Source: Roseitalea porphyridii (GTDB taxonomy: Bacteria > Pseudomonadota > Alphaproteobacteria > Rhizobiales > Rhizobiaceae). From it: a stretch of 64,000 bases of DNA. Position numbers and translations under genes: made by a program. The notes beneath the pieces are model-generated. The model had not been told where the DNA came from, ran no database searches, and saw only the letters and a program-made list of their open reading frames with translations. Location: assembly GCF_004331955.1 (NCBI RefSeq), contig NZ_CP036532.1, positions 2,170,001 through 2,234,000 on the forward strand, read 5' to 3'. Positions within the stretch are counted from its first letter, which is position 1. Each line of letters starts with the position of its first letter. This document shows positions 17,623-27,129 of this stretch, one piece after another.

Positions 17623-18621
17623 GTGACAGCGCTCACCATGACCGCGAACGCCCAGAGCTTTCCGATCAACGGCCGCTTCCGCATCGCGCGGGGCGCCAGC
17701 ACCGAAGCCCATGTGATCGAATGCGTCATCGGCGACGGTGCGTCGACCGGCCATGCGGAATGCGTTCCCTATGCTCATTATGGCGAGACGGTCGACAGCG
17801 TTATCGAGCAGATTGCCGGCCTGCCCGCGCTCGACGCGCAGCTCACCTGCGACGAGTTGCGCGCCATCGTTGGCCAATCCCTGCCCGCCGGTGCGGCGCG
17901 CAACGCCGTCGACTGCGCCCTGTGGGATCTCGCCGCCAAGCGATCGGGCACCCCGGTCCACGCGCTCGTCTGCCGGCATCCGCCGCGTCCGGTCGAGACG
18001 GCGGTGACGCTGTCGCTCGATTCGCCCGACAACATGGCCGACGCGGCGCGCGGAGCCAAGAACAGGAAGCTTCTGAAGATGAAGCTGTGCGGCGACGATC
18101 TGGACATCGCCCGCATGCATGCGGTGGCCGCGAACGCCCCGGACGCCCGTCTGATCGTCGATGCCAACGAATCCTGGCGCGAGGACAATCTCGTCGCGAT
18201 GATGGAGGAAGCCGCCCAACTCCACGTCGCCCTGGTCGAACAGCCACTGCCCGCCGGCGCCGACGCGAAACTGGCGGAAATCCCCCACCCCGTGCCGGTG
18301 TGCGCCGACGAGGCCGCCCACGTGACCGCCGATCTCGAACGGCTTGGCCGGCTCTACGACGTCGTCAACATCAAGCTCGACAAGACCGGCGGACTGACCG
18401 AGGCGCTGCGGATGCGCGATCGCGCCCGCCAGATGGGCTTCGGCATCATGGTCGGCTGCATGGTCGGCACCTCGCTGGCGATGGCGCCCGCCGTCCTTCT
18501 CGCCCAGGATGCCGATTTCGTCGATCTGGACGGGCCGCTGCTGCTGGCCCGCGACCGCAAGCCGGCGCTGCACTATTACGGGGCGACCGTTTCGCCGCCC
18601 GCGCCCGCCCTTTGGGGCTGA
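17623..18621 (+). CDS. dgcA: enolase-superfamily epimerase/racemase, DgcA type
   Basis: A 332-residue enzyme of the mandelate racemase/muconate lactonizing group. Catalytic pieces are in place: the KxK lysine in LLKMKLCGDD (about residue 147), metal ligands in IVDANESW, VEQPLP and CADEAAH, and the second lysine in NIKLDKTGG (about 250). The family includes L-Ala-D/L-Glu epimerases of murein peptide recycling and N-acetyl-D-glutamate racemase DgcA; this sequence fits the alphaproteobacterial DgcA type. The usual dgcN partner is not adjacent. The GTG at 17623 has AGGAG six bases upstream and is preferred to the ATG at 17638. The substrate is inferred, not shown. Confidence 0.75.
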   Translation: MTALTMTANAQSFPINGRFRIARGASTEAHVIECVIGDGASTGHAECVPYAHYGETVDSVIEQIAGLPALDAQLTCDELRAIVGQSLPAGAARNAVDCALWDLAAKRSGTPVHALVCRHPPRPVETAVTLSLDSPDNMADAARGAKNRKLLKMKLCGDDLDIARMHAVAANAPDARLIVDANESWREDNLVAMMEEAAQLHVALVEQPLPAGADAKLAEIPHPVPVCADEAAHVTADLERLGRLYDVVNIKLDKTGGLTEALRMRDRARQMGFGIMVGCMVGTSLAMAPAVLLAQDADFVDLDGPLLLARDRKPALHYYGATVSPPAPALWG

Positions 18622-18683
18622 GCGCCGTTGACCCCGGTCGCCAATCAGCTACACCGGCCCGAGCAGGAACCGGGAGGATATCG

Positions 18684-19460
18684 ATGGATCTGGGACTGAA
18701 GGGCAAGAAGGCGATCGTGTGCGCGTCGAGCCGCGGGCTCGGGCGCGGCTGCGCCGAGGCGCTGGCGCGCGAGGGCGTCGATCTGTTCATCAACGGGCGC
18801 AACGCAGAAACCAGCGAGAAGACCGCCGAGGCGCTGCGCGCCCACGGCGTTTCCGTTGAACTCGTGCTCGGCTCGATGTCCGATCCGGCGACGCAGGAGG
18901 CGCTTCTGGCCGCCTGTCCCGAGCCCGACATTCTCGTCAACAACAATGGCGGCCCGCCGCTCAAGGACTTCCGCGACCTCGACCGCGACGCCATGCTCGA
19001 AGGCGTGACGCAGAACATGGTCACCCCGATCGAGATGATCCAGCGGGTGATCGACGGGATGGCCGAGCGCGGTTTCGGCCGCATCGTCAACATCACATCC
19101 CTGTCGGTCTACCAGCCCATTCTGGGCCTCGACCTGTCGTCGGGCGCGCGCGCCGGGCTGACCGCGTTTCTCGCCGGCATCGCCCGCTCGGTCGCCGGCA
19201 AGAACGTGACGATCAACAACATCCTGCCCGGCAAGATCGACACCGACCGCATCCGCCAGACGATGGTCTACGCGGCCGAAAAGCGCGGCGTAGAGCTCGA
19301 CGACGAGCGCCAGCGGCAGATCGACCAGATCCCGGCCCGGCGCCTCGGAACCCCCGAGGAGTTCGGCGCGACATGCGCGTTCCTGTGCTCTGTCCATGCG
19401 GGCTATATCACAGGCCAGAACGTCAAGCTCGACGGCGGCGTCTATCAGGGGGCGTTCTGA
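18684..19460 (+). CDS. SDR-family oxidoreductase with non-canonical active site
   Basis: A 258-residue Rossmann-fold protein of the short-chain dehydrogenase/reductase family. The nucleotide-binding glycines are present (VCASSRGLGRGCAEAL), as are NNNGGP and a C-terminal YITGQNVKLDGGVYQG. At the usual YxxxK active site the sequence reads LGLDLSSGARAGLTAF, with Tyr and Lys replaced (Leu/Ser and Arg). The preceding NITSLSVYQP keeps the serine. Subgroups of FabG-like proteins lacking the tetrad are known, so this may be a reductase with altered chemistry or a non-catalytic binder. The gene follows dgcA by 62 bp with GGGAGG before the ATG, so cotranscription is likely. Confidence 0.85.
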   Translation: MDLGLKGKKAIVCASSRGLGRGCAEALAREGVDLFINGRNAETSEKTAEALRAHGVSVELVLGSMSDPATQEALLAACPEPDILVNNNGGPPLKDFRDLDRDAMLEGVTQNMVTPIEMIQRVIDGMAERGFGRIVNITSLSVYQPILGLDLSSGARAGLTAFLAGIARSVAGKNVTINNILPGKIDTDRIRQTMVYAAEKRGVELDDERQRQIDQIPARRLGTPEEFGATCAFLCSVHAGYITGQNVKLDGGVYQGAF

Positions 19461-19542
19461 GGCCCGCTGCGACGATCGGATTGAAGTGCGCGCGCGGCCG
19501 GGCTACCGCTCGCCCATAACACACGACCGGAAAGGATCGGGC

Positions 19543-21867
19543 ATGAGCGCGGATACGGACGAGGCGACACGGCCGGCAGGCCATTCGGATCTGGACGAGA
19601 ACGCGCTGTTCTTTCACCAGAACCCGGTCCCCGGAAAGCTCGAAATCCGCGCCACAAAACCACTCGGAAACCAGCGCGACCTGGCGCTCGCCTATTCGCC
19701 CGGCGTTGCCGCGCCCTGCCTTGCCATCGCCGCCGAGCCGGACCGCGCCGCCGACTACACCGCGCGCGGCAATCTCGTCGCGGTCGTCTCGAACGGGTCG
19801 GCCGTGCTGGGGCTCGGCAACATCGGCCCGCTCGCCTCAAAGCCCGTCATGGAGGGCAAGGCGGTCCTGTTCAAGAAGTTCGCCGGCATCGACGTCTTCG
19901 ATATCGAGATCGACGCGCCCGAAGTGGACCGCATGGTCGATGTCGTCTCGGCGCTCGAGCCGACCTTCGGCGGCATCAATCTCGAGGACATCAAGTCGCC
20001 CGAATGCTTCGAGGTCGAGGAACAGCTTCGCGAACGGATGGGCATCCCCGTCTTTCACGACGACCAGCACGGCACGGCGATCATCGTTGCGGCCTGCATC
20101 CTCAATGGGCTCGAACTGGCCGGAAAGTCGCTCGATCAGGTCAAGATCGTCACCTCGGGCGCCGGCGCGGCCGCGCTCGCATGCCTCAATCTCCTGGTCT
20201 CACTCGGCGCGAGGAAGGACAACATCATCGTCACCGACATCGACGGCGTGGTCTATAAGGGCCGCCCCGGCGACATCGACCGCTGGAAGGCCGTCTTCGC
20301 GCGTGACACGGACCTGCGCACCCTCGAACAGGCCATCGACGGCGCGGACGTGTTCCTGGGCCTGAGCGCGGCGGGCGTTCTCAAGCAGAGCTATCTGGCG
20401 AAGATGGCCGACAATCCGCTGATCATGGCGCTTGCCAACCCGGTCCCGGAGATCATGCCCGACGAGGCGCGCGCCGCCCGCCCCGACGCGATGATCTGCA
20501 CCGGCCGCTCCGACTTCCCCAACCAGGTCAACAACGTCCTTTGCTTTCCCTACATCTTCCGGGGCGCGCTCGACTGCGGCGCCCGGACGATCAACGAGGA
20601 GATGAAGGCCGCTGCCGTCAAGGCGATCGCCCAGCTTGCGCGCGAGGAGCCTTCCGACATCGCCGCCCGCGCCTATTCGGGCGAGACGCCGATCTTCGGG
20701 CCGGACTATCTGATCCCCTCGCCGTTCGACCAGCGGCTCATCCTGCGGATCGCCCCGGCCGTCGCGAAGGCGGCAATGGACAGCGGCGTCGCCAGCCGGC
20801 CGATCCAGGACATGGATGCCTATCGCGACCGGCTGAACCGGTTCGTGTTCCGCTCGGGCCTGGTGATGAAGCCGATCATCTCGGCCGCCCAGACCGGCGA
20901 GACGCAGCGCGTCATCTACGCCGACGGCGAGGACGAGCGGGTGCTGCGCGCCGCCCAGATCGTGCTGGAGGACCGCATCGCCCAGCCGATCCTCGTCGGC
21001 CGGCCCGACGTGGTCGAGGCCCGCCTCAAGCGCTACGGGCTGCGCATCCGGCCCGGCACCGACTTCGAGCTGATCAATCCCGAGAACGATCCGCGCTACC
21101 GCACCTATGTCGACCATCTCATCGAGATCGGCGGGCGGCAGGGCTTCACGCCCGACTATGCCCGCACGCTGGTGCGCACCAACGCCACCGTGATCTCGGC
21201 GATCGCGCTGATGCGCGACGAGGCGGACGCGATGATCTGCGGTCTCGACGGTCGCTACGAACGCCATCTGCGCTCGGTGCGCGCCATCGTCGGCGTGCGG
21301 GAGACCGCGCGCGACCTTTCCGCCCTGTCGCTGCTGATCTCGGGCAGCGGCATGACCTTTTTCACCGACACCTATGTCACGATCGAGCCCAAGGCCGAGG
21401 AACTGGCCGAGATGACGATGCTGGCCGCCGAGGAAATCCGGCGGTTCGGCGTCGAGCCCAAAGCCGCGCTTCTGTCCCACTCCAACTTCGGCTCGCGCGA
21501 CAGCGCCTCCGCCGCCAAGATGCGGCGCGCGGTGGAAATCCTGCACAAGACGGCGCCCGACCTTTGCGTCGATGGCGAGATGCACGCCGACAGCGCGCTG
21601 AACCCGGAACTGCGGGCGCGCGTGCTGCCCCACTCGATCCTGCACGGCGAAGCCAATCTTCTGGTCTTCCCGGACCTCGATGCGGCCAACATCACGCTCA
21701 ACGCGGTCAAGTCGATGACCGACGCGCTCCATGTCGGCCCGATCCTTCTGGGCACGGCCCGCCCCGCCCACGTGCTGACGACGTCGGTGACGTCGCGCGG
21801 CGTCGTCAACATGACCGCGATCGCGGCCGTCGAGGCGGTGCAGCGGACGTCCGAGGCGACCGCGTGA
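19543..21867 (+). CDS. maeB: NADP-dependent malic enzyme with phosphotransacetylase-like domain
   Basis: A 774-residue MaeB-type protein. Residues about 20-430 form the malic enzyme domain that oxidatively decarboxylates malate to pyruvate: [32 protein letters not shown], the catalytic lysine region [23 protein letters not shown], and [16 protein letters not shown] for the cofactor. Residues about 440-774 are the phosphotransacetylase-like domain ([20 protein letters not shown]). In this family that domain lacks acetyl transfer activity and is thought to regulate the enzyme. The length is typical. The ATG at 19543 has AAAGGA upstream. It supplies NADPH and pyruvate during growth on C4 acids. 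Confidence 0.94.
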   Translation: MSADTDEATRPAGHSDLDENALFFHQNPVPGKLEIRATKPLGNQRDLALAYSPGVAAPCLAIAAEPDRAADYTARGNLVAVVSNGSAVLGLGNIGPLASKPVMEGKAVLFKKFAGIDVFDIEIDAPEVDRMVDVVSALEPTFGGINLEDIKSPECFEVEEQLRERMGIPVFHDDQHGTAIIVAACILNGLELAGKSLDQVKIVTSGAGAAALACLNLLVSLGARKDNIIVTDIDGVVYKGRPGDIDRWKAVFARDTDLRTLEQAIDGADVFLGLSAAGVLKQSYLAKMADNPLIMALANPVPEIMPDEARAARPDAMICTGRSDFPNQVNNVLCFPYIFRGALDCGARTINEEMKAAAVKAIAQLAREEPSDIAARAYSGETPIFGPDYLIPSPFDQRLILRIAPAVAKAAMDSGVASRPIQDMDAYRDRLNRFVFRSGLVMKPIISAAQTGETQRVIYADGEDERVLRAAQIVLEDRIAQPILVGRPDVVEARLKRYGLRIRPGTDFELINPENDPRYRTYVDHLIEIGGRQGFTPDYARTLVRTNATVISAIALMRDEADAMICGLDGRYERHLRSVRAIVGVRETARDLSALSLLISGSGMTFFTDTYVTIEPKAEELAEMTMLAAEEIRRFGVEPKAALLSHSNFGSRDSASAAKMRRAVEILHKTAPDLCVDGEMHADSALNPELRARVLPHSILHGEANLLVFPDLDAANITLNAVKSMTDALHVGPILLGTARPAHVLTTSVTSRGVVNMTAIAAVEAVQRTSEATA

Positions 21868-21988
21868 TCTTCACGTCCCGTTAACGTTCATCGTAAATTC
21901 AGGTCGCCCGCGACATGCTCGCCCTGACAGCTTAATGTTCTGGCCGTGCGTATCGGCAACCATGCGCACGGGGCGAGGTTTTGCGTTC

Positions 21989-23095
21989 ATGGTTTCGCGC
22001 GTACACAGCGGCTGCTTGGCATGCCTTTGGCTGATTGCCATTGCAATCGGCGCGGCGGCACTGGTCGGCGCTTCGACCGGGCCCGCCCAGGCGCAGTCCT
22101 GCCGCGCGCTGCAGTCGCAGCTGGCCAGCGCCCGCAGCGGCGGTGGCAGCCGCGCCCAGTACCGCCGCTACGCCGAGGCGGCCCAGCGCCAGGCCCGCGA
22201 GCTGACCCGCGCCCAGCGCATCTATCACAGCCAGCGTTGCGCGCAGTCGGGCTCGCGCCAGTGCTACACGCTCGCAGACACCATCCGCCGAATGCAGTCG
22301 AACCTCGCCGAACTCGAACGCGTCCGCGACCGCAATCGCGGCGGCGCTTCCCAGCGCGAGATCCGGCGGCTCGAACGGGCCGTCCAGAGCGCGTGCCGCC
22401 CGCGCGAGACCCGTACGGCGGCCGTGCGGCGCGAGCCCGGAACGCGCGTCAAGGTGGAGCCCCGCGCGCCGGCCGCCACGATTCGACCGACCCCGCAACC
22501 CAGCTTTTCGGGCAACAACCGGACGCTGTGCGTGCGCACCTGCGATGGCTATTTCTTCCCGATCTCGTTTGCCACCAGCGCTTCGAACCTCGAGCGCGAC
22601 GCGGCGATCTGTTCGGCCCTGTGCCCGGCCGCGCCGACCAAACTGTTCGTCCACCGCAGCGGCGACGACGAGGGCCCGCAGAACATGACGGCGCTCGACG
22701 GGACGCCCTACACCGACCTCGAGACGGCCTTTTCCTTCCGCGAGCGCAAGCGGAGCGCCGATTGCACCTGCGGACAAGCCAACATCGCGCTGATCGGGGT
22801 CGAAGGCGCCGAGCCCGCCGAAACCGAGGCCACGCAGACCCGGGACGAGGAGACCGTCCCGACGCTGCGGCCGGCACCCCGGCCCGATGCGGCGGCGGAC
22901 CCCGAGACGGCGATGAATGAAAGTCAGGGGCTGACCGTGCGACGCATGGTCGACATCGCCCGCTCGGTAAGCGTCGGCGAAATCTACGATGTCGCCGAGG
23001 GACGCGACAAGATCAGGGTCGTCGGCGGAGAATTTCTTCCCGACCCAGAAGAGGCAATAGATCTGACAGCTCCGGCCCCCACGCCCTTCCCGTAA
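21989..23095 (+). CDS. DUF2865 family secreted protein
   Basis: A 368-residue exported protein of the rhizobial DUF2865 family, function unknown. The signal peptide is at 21989 onwards (hydrophobic [13 protein letters not shown], cleavage likely after AQA). GAGG lies ten bases before this ATG; in-frame ATGs at 21935 and 21962 are alternatives. The middle is arginine- and glutamine-rich helix ([20 protein letters not shown]). It is followed by the conserved cysteine block [20 protein letters not shown] ... [13 protein letters not shown] and DCTCG. The end [15 protein letters not shown] is also conserved. The last 83 bp overlap the 3' end of gltX on the other strand. Confidence 0.85.
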   Translation: MVSRVHSGCLACLWLIAIAIGAAALVGASTGPAQAQSCRALQSQLASARSGGGSRAQYRRYAEAAQRQARELTRAQRIYHSQRCAQSGSRQCYTLADTIRRMQSNLAELERVRDRNRGGASQREIRRLERAVQSACRPRETRTAAVRREPGTRVKVEPRAPAATIRPTPQPSFSGNNRTLCVRTCDGYFFPISFATSASNLERDAAICSALCPAAPTKLFVHRSGDDEGPQNMTALDGTPYTDLETAFSFRERKRSADCTCGQANIALIGVEGAEPAETEATQTRDEETVPTLRPAPRPDAAADPETAMNESQGLTVRRMVDIARSVSVGEIYDVAEGRDKIRVVGGEFLPDPEEAIDLTAPAPTPFP

Positions 23096-24392
23096 GCGCG
23101 ATCCTGAGCGGCATGAACAGCGCCCGCCCCTTGCGGCCCGACTGCGCCTTGGCCGCGTCCGTCCAGGCCTTCCATGTCGTGCCGTCGACCTCGCCCTCGG
23201 GCAACACGTCGAATGCGTTCCGCGCATAGTCGAGATCGTCGCCGTCGAGCGCCGCCTCGTCCGTCGGCCCCGCCACGATGATCGGCCACCAGTCAGCCGC
23301 TTCGGGCACCTTCTTCACATTGGCGCGGATCATGGCCCAGAACGTTTCGGCGCGGCGATCGTCCACGTCGATCCCCGCATCGGCGAGCCGGTCGCGGACG
23401 GCGTCGAAGGCGAGCCCGTGCACGAGCGTCTCGTTGAGACCATCAAGATCGGCGGAATCGAACTTCGCCGCCGACCGGCTGGCCGCCCCGATGTCGAACG
23501 CCTCGGTCAGCGCATCCATGTCCGCCATCGCCGAAATCGCCGTGGACGAACCCGTCAGCACGGCAAGGCTCGCCACGGTCATCGGCTCGAAGCCGGCCCC
23601 CGCAAGGCTCTTGATCGACAGCGCGCCGCTGCGTTTGGAAAGCCCCTCGCCGCTCGCCGCCGTCAGCAGGTTGTGGTGACCGAAGGCCGGCGCTTCGCCG
23701 CCAAGCGCCTCGAACAGCGCGATCTGGGCACCGGTGTTGGTGACATGGTCGTCGCCGCGAATAACGTGGGTGACCTCCATCTGCATGTCGTCGACGACCG
23801 ACGGCAGCGTGTAGAGGTAGGATCCGTCGCCCCTGATCAGCACCGGATCGGACATCGACGCCAGATCGACACCCTGCGGGCCGCGAACAATGTCGGCCCA
23901 GTGCACGTCGGTGCGTTCGGGTGCAAACGGATCGTCGTCGAAATTGGGCAGCAGGAACCGCCAGTGCGGCGTGCGCCCCTCGGCCTCGTAGGCGGCCTTT
24001 TCGTCTTCGGTCAGCTTGAGCGCCTCGCGGCCATAGACCGGCGGCAGCTTCCGAGACAGACGGATCCTGCGCCGGCGTTCGAGCTCGTCGGGCGTCTCGT
24101 AGCAGGGATAGAGCAGGCCCGCCCGCTTCAGCTTTTCGGCGGCGCCCTGATAGGCATCCATCCGTCGCGACTGATAGGCCGTGCGGTCGGGCTCGATGCC
24201 GAGCCAGCGCAGGTCGGCGGCGATCTGGTGGGCGAACTCGGCCTTCGAGCGCTCGGCGTCCGTGTCGTCGAACCTGAGGATGAACCGGCCGTCGTTCTGC
24301 CGCGCGAACAGCCAGTTGAACAGCGCCGTGCGGGCGTTGCCGATATGGATGTGGCCCGTCGGCGACGGGGCGAAGCGGACGGTGACACTCAT
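23013..24392 (-). CDS. gltX: glutamate--tRNA ligase
   Basis: A 459-residue class I glutamyl-tRNA synthetase. The HIGH motif appears as [19 protein letters not shown] and the KMSKS-type loop as [12 protein letters not shown] near residue 245. The catalytic domain contains [14 protein letters not shown] and the conserved [20 protein letters not shown]. The C-terminal anticodon-binding part ends in [14 protein letters not shown], as in other alphaproteobacterial enzymes. Many of these bacteria carry two gltX genes, one of which also charges tRNA-Gln; which one this is cannot be told. The start follows the MFS stop by 9 bp, and the end overlaps the DUF2865 gene on the other strand. Confidence 0.93.
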   Translation of the reverse strand: MSVTVRFAPSPTGHIHIGNARTALFNWLFARQNDGRFILRFDDTDAERSKAEFAHQIAADLRWLGIEPDRTAYQSRRMDAYQGAAEKLKRAGLLYPCYETPDELERRRRIRLSRKLPPVYGREALKLTEDEKAAYEAEGRTPHWRFLLPNFDDDPFAPERTDVHWADIVRGPQGVDLASMSDPVLIRGDGSYLYTLPSVVDDMQMEVTHVIRGDDHVTNTGAQIALFEALGGEAPAFGHHNLLTAASGEGLSKRSGALSIKSLAGAGFEPMTVASLAVLTGSSTAISAMADMDALTEAFDIGAASRSAAKFDSADLDGLNETLVHGLAFDAVRDRLADAGIDVDDRRAETFWAMIRANVKKVPEAADWWPIIVAGPTDEAALDGDDLDYARNAFDVLPEGEVDGTTWKAWTDAAKAQSGRKGRALFMPLRIALTGRAWGPELSDLLPLLGREEILRRRP

Positions 24393-24401
24393 GGCGCCCG
24401 C

Positions 24402-25646
24402 TTACGGAACCGTCGGCTGGTTGGCAAGCACATGCGCCCGGCGCCGCGCCAGAAGGCGTCGCGACGCGCCGGTCATGACGATCGCAACACCGGCGCAATA
24501 GACGCCCATCGCGACGATCTGCAGCGGATAGCTCACCCCGAGATCGATCAGCGCGCCGGTCAGGCCCGGCCCGACCGCGGTGGCGAACACCATCATGGCG
24601 ACGATCACCGCGCGGATCGCGCCAAGCTGCCGCGTGCCGTAGATCTCCGGCCAGATGGCGCCGAACAGCGTCGACGAGAAGCCATAGGAGACGCCCAGAA
24701 GCGCCATGAAGACGAACGCGCTCCATTGCGCGTCGAGCAGGCCAAGCGCCAGGCACGCAAGCGACAAAGGGACCAGGAAGACCGGCAGCAGGGCCGTCGC
24801 CGAGAACCGGTCGATCAGCGCCCCCGCAATCAGCACGAAGACGATCGTCGTCACGCTCATCACGGCGAAGGAGGATGCGAAGACCGGCAGCGACCAGTCG
24901 CGCAGTTCGACCAGATAGACCTGGTGGAAGAAGATCGTCGTGCCGATGAACGGCGGCGCCAAAACGCCCGTCAGCAGCACCCAGAACAGCGGATCGCGCA
25001 TCACCTCGCTGCGCGTCCAGTCGCGTGGCGCGATCGCCGTGGCGTCGGGCGCGTCCGATTGCGGCGAGCGTTCGCGTGCGGTCAGCGCGGCGATCGCCGG
25101 CAGCGCGACGATGACGAGCACGGCGGCCGCGACGAGCCACGCATTGCGCCAACCGAGCGCGGCGGCGACGGCGACGAAGGCGAACGGGAAAACCGCTTCG
25201 CCGGCATTGTGGCCCAGCGTGACCAGCGAGACCGCCCTGCCCCGGTTGGCCGCGAACCAGCGGCCCGTCGCCGTCAGCGCGTTCTGGGTCATCATGCCCT
25301 GGCCGAACAGGCGCAGCATGTAGATGACGACGACCAGCACGACCAGATGCGCCGAAAAGGCCATGCCGACCGCACCCGTCGCCAGAAGCGGCACGATGAT
25401 CAGCGTCACCGTCGCCGCGCCGTAGCGGTCGGTGATCCGTCCCAGCCAGGGCAGCGTCAGCGCGCTGGCAAGCGTGGCGAGCATGTAGAGCCCGCCGAAC
25501 TGGCCGTGCGTCAGCCCGTATTCGGCCCTGATGTCGCCGGCCGAAAGGGAGATGAAGAAGGTCTGGCCGAAGGACGAGAAGAAGGTCAGCAAAAAACCGC
25601 CGACGATCCACCGGGCATTGTTGGCCACGAAGCGGATAAATGGCAT
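24402..25646 (-). CDS. major facilitator superfamily (MFS) transporter
   Basis: A 414-residue carrier with about twelve hydrophobic segments. The first-loop MFS motif appears as [14 protein letters not shown] near residue 65, and an equivalent [16 protein letters not shown] follows the seventh segment. The 414 residues fit the family. Nothing identifies the substrate. The gene lies directly before gltX (9 bp gap) and is divergent from the VIT-family gene across 94 bp. The ATG at 25646 gives the usual N-terminus [20 protein letters not shown] just before the first helix. Upstream sequence in the same frame is arginine-rich and lacks the character of protein. Confidence 0.88.
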   Translation of the reverse strand: MPFIRFVANNARWIVGGFLLTFFSSFGQTFFISLSAGDIRAEYGLTHGQFGGLYMLATLASALTLPWLGRITDRYGAATVTLIIVPLLATGAVGMAFSAHLVVLVVVIYMLRLFGQGMMTQNALTATGRWFAANRGRAVSLVTLGHNAGEAVFPFAFVAVAAALGWRNAWLVAAAVLVIVALPAIAALTARERSPQSDAPDATAIAPRDWTRSEVMRDPLFWVLLTGVLAPPFIGTTIFFHQVYLVELRDWSLPVFASSFAVMSVTTIVFVLIAGALIDRFSATALLPVFLVPLSLACLALGLLDAQWSAFVFMALLGVSYGFSSTLFGAIWPEIYGTRQLGAIRAVIVAMMVFATAVGPGLTGALIDLGVSYPLQIVAMGVYCAGVAIVMTGASRRLLARRRAHVLANQPTVP

Positions 25647-25740
25647 GAAAAGGCCTGCATTGAAAACGCCTTCCGCCCTAGCGTGCCGCCCGCAAAGAGG
25701 CAAGCCGCGCGGACGCGCGAAACCGACAGGGGACAAGACC

Positions 25741-26469
25741 ATGGAACTGGAACACCGCCACGATCCGGCGGCCATCGCCGCGCGCCTCGCCCGTGGTGCC
25801 CGTCCCAACTATCTGCGCGACTGGGTCTACGGCGGCATCGATGGCGCCGTGACGACCTTCGCCATCGTTGCCGGCGTGGTCGGCGCGGCGCTTTCGGCCA
25901 ACATCGTCATCATTCTGGGGCTCGCCAACCTGATCGCCGATGGCGTGTCGATGGCGGCGGGCAACTATTCGGCGACCAAGACCGAGCATGACGAGCTCGA
26001 ACGCACCCGCGAGATGGAGCATCGCCACATCGCCATGGATCCCGACGGCGAGCGGGAGGAGGTGCGCCAGATCTTCCGCGCCAAGGGGTTCGAGGGCGAG
26101 ACGCTGGACCGGGCCGTCGAAGCCATCACCGCCGACCGCGAACGCTGGATATCGACCATGGTCACCGAGGAGTTCGGCCTGAGCGAGAACGTGCGCGACC
26201 CGCTGACGGCGGCCGGGGCGACCTTCGCGGCCTTCGTGGCCTGCGGCGCGGTGCCGCTCGTGCCCTATTTCCTGTTTGACGCGGACGTCGCCAGCCCCGT
26301 CGCGCTCGTCATGACCGCGTCGGTCTTCTTCATGATCGGCTCGATGAAGAGCCGCTGGTCGCTTCAGCGCTGGTGGGTCTCGGGGCTCGAAACGCTGACC
26401 ATCGGCTGCGGCGCGGCGGCGTTGGCCTTCGGCATCGGTTATGCGCTAAGAGGGTTCGGGGCAGGCTGA
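25741..26469 (+). CDS. VIT1/CCC1 family transporter
   Basis: A 242-residue membrane protein of the vacuolar iron transporter family, which exports Fe2+ or Mn2+ in eukaryotes and some bacteria. [20 protein letters not shown] and [20 protein letters not shown] are the conserved first and second helices. A charged stretch (about 80-140, rich in Glu and Arg) is the cytoplasmic metal-binding region. Three hydrophobic helices close the protein, with [20 protein letters not shown] between them. The ATG at 25741 follows a purine-rich stretch (ACAGGGGACAAGACC). The substrate ion cannot be decided from sequence. Confidence 0.9.
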   Translation: MELEHRHDPAAIAARLARGARPNYLRDWVYGGIDGAVTTFAIVAGVVGAALSANIVIILGLANLIADGVSMAAGNYSATKTEHDELERTREMEHRHIAMDPDGEREEVRQIFRAKGFEGETLDRAVEAITADRERWISTMVTEEFGLSENVRDPLTAAGATFAAFVACGAVPLVPYFLFDADVASPVALVMTASVFFMIGSMKSRWSLQRWWVSGLETLTIGCGAAALAFGIGYALRGFGAG

Positions 26470-26490
26470 ACGATTGGGGGAGTGAACCGC

Positions 26491-27111
26491 ATGATCCGCA
26501 GATCAATGGCAGCGCTGGCGTTGGCGGTTCTTGCCGGCATGGGCACAACCAGGGCGCACGCGTCGCCGGGCTTCGATTTCGTGTGCTATGACCGCGACAT
26601 CGTCGCCTCGGTCGGGCTCGATCTGGAATGGGCGAACGCCTATCTGGAGATCGGCGGCGAGGAGATCGTCCTGCCCGCAGCCGGCCAGGGCAACGCGAAC
26701 AGGGACGCTTTCGCATTCTCCGGTGACGGGCTGTCGTTCCAGGGCTTTGCGCCCGAGGGTCAGTTGACGCTGGCCGACGGGCGCACGTCGCGCTGTTACC
26801 AGACCCGCAACTCGATCAAGACGATGGCGCTCTACGGCTCCGACAACAACTTCAGATGGTCGGTCTATGACGCGCGCGGCACTGGCAGCGGCAACGTTCG
26901 CGCCGCACCCTCGATCTTCGCGGAGAAGGTCGCTAGCCTCGGCGACGGCGAACCGGTGATCATCAGGCAGAACACCGACGAGTTCATGGACGGCTTCTTC
27001 TGGTTCCAGATCGAATTCGGCGAAGGCGAAACCGGCTACATCTGGGGCGCGCTGTTGTGCACCGATGCGGACATGCCTGAGCTGAACACGACCGTGCGGT
27101 CGTGCGATTAG
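26491..27111 (+). CDS. secreted SH3-domain protein
   Basis: A 206-residue exported protein. GGGGGAG lies eight bases before the ATG at 26491; a GTG at 26482 is less likely. The signal peptide ends near AHA (residue 24). The first mature half (FVCYDRDIVASVGLDLEWAN, with cysteines and beta-like sequence) resembles a small lysozyme-inhibitor-like barrel, but this is uncertain. The C-terminal half is a bacterial SH3-type domain (NVRAAPSIFAEKVASLGDGE and GFFWFQIEFGEGETGYIWGA), a fold often used to bind peptidoglycan or other wall parts. The gene is convergent with nadE, 18 bp apart. Its function is unknown. Confidence 0.75.
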   Translation: MIRRSMAALALAVLAGMGTTRAHASPGFDFVCYDRDIVASVGLDLEWANAYLEIGGEEIVLPAAGQGNANRDAFAFSGDGLSFQGFAPEGQLTLADGRTSRCYQTRNSIKTMALYGSDNNFRWSVYDARGTGSGNVRAAPSIFAEKVASLGDGEPVIIRQNTDEFMDGFFWFQIEFGEGETGYIWGALLCTDADMPELNTTVRSCD

Positions 27112-27129
27112 CACCCGTCTGTCAGGGAC

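Noticed and set aside
21881-21899. TTAACGTTCATCGTAAATT upstream of the DUF2865 gene as a possible CtrA box.
   Set aside because: The second half is GTAAA rather than TTAA at the required spacing; it does not match TTAA-N7-TTAA.
23443-25611. Long minus-strand frame across gltX and the MFS gene.
   Set aside because: It runs through two recognised genes in another frame on the same strand and has no start signal or motif.
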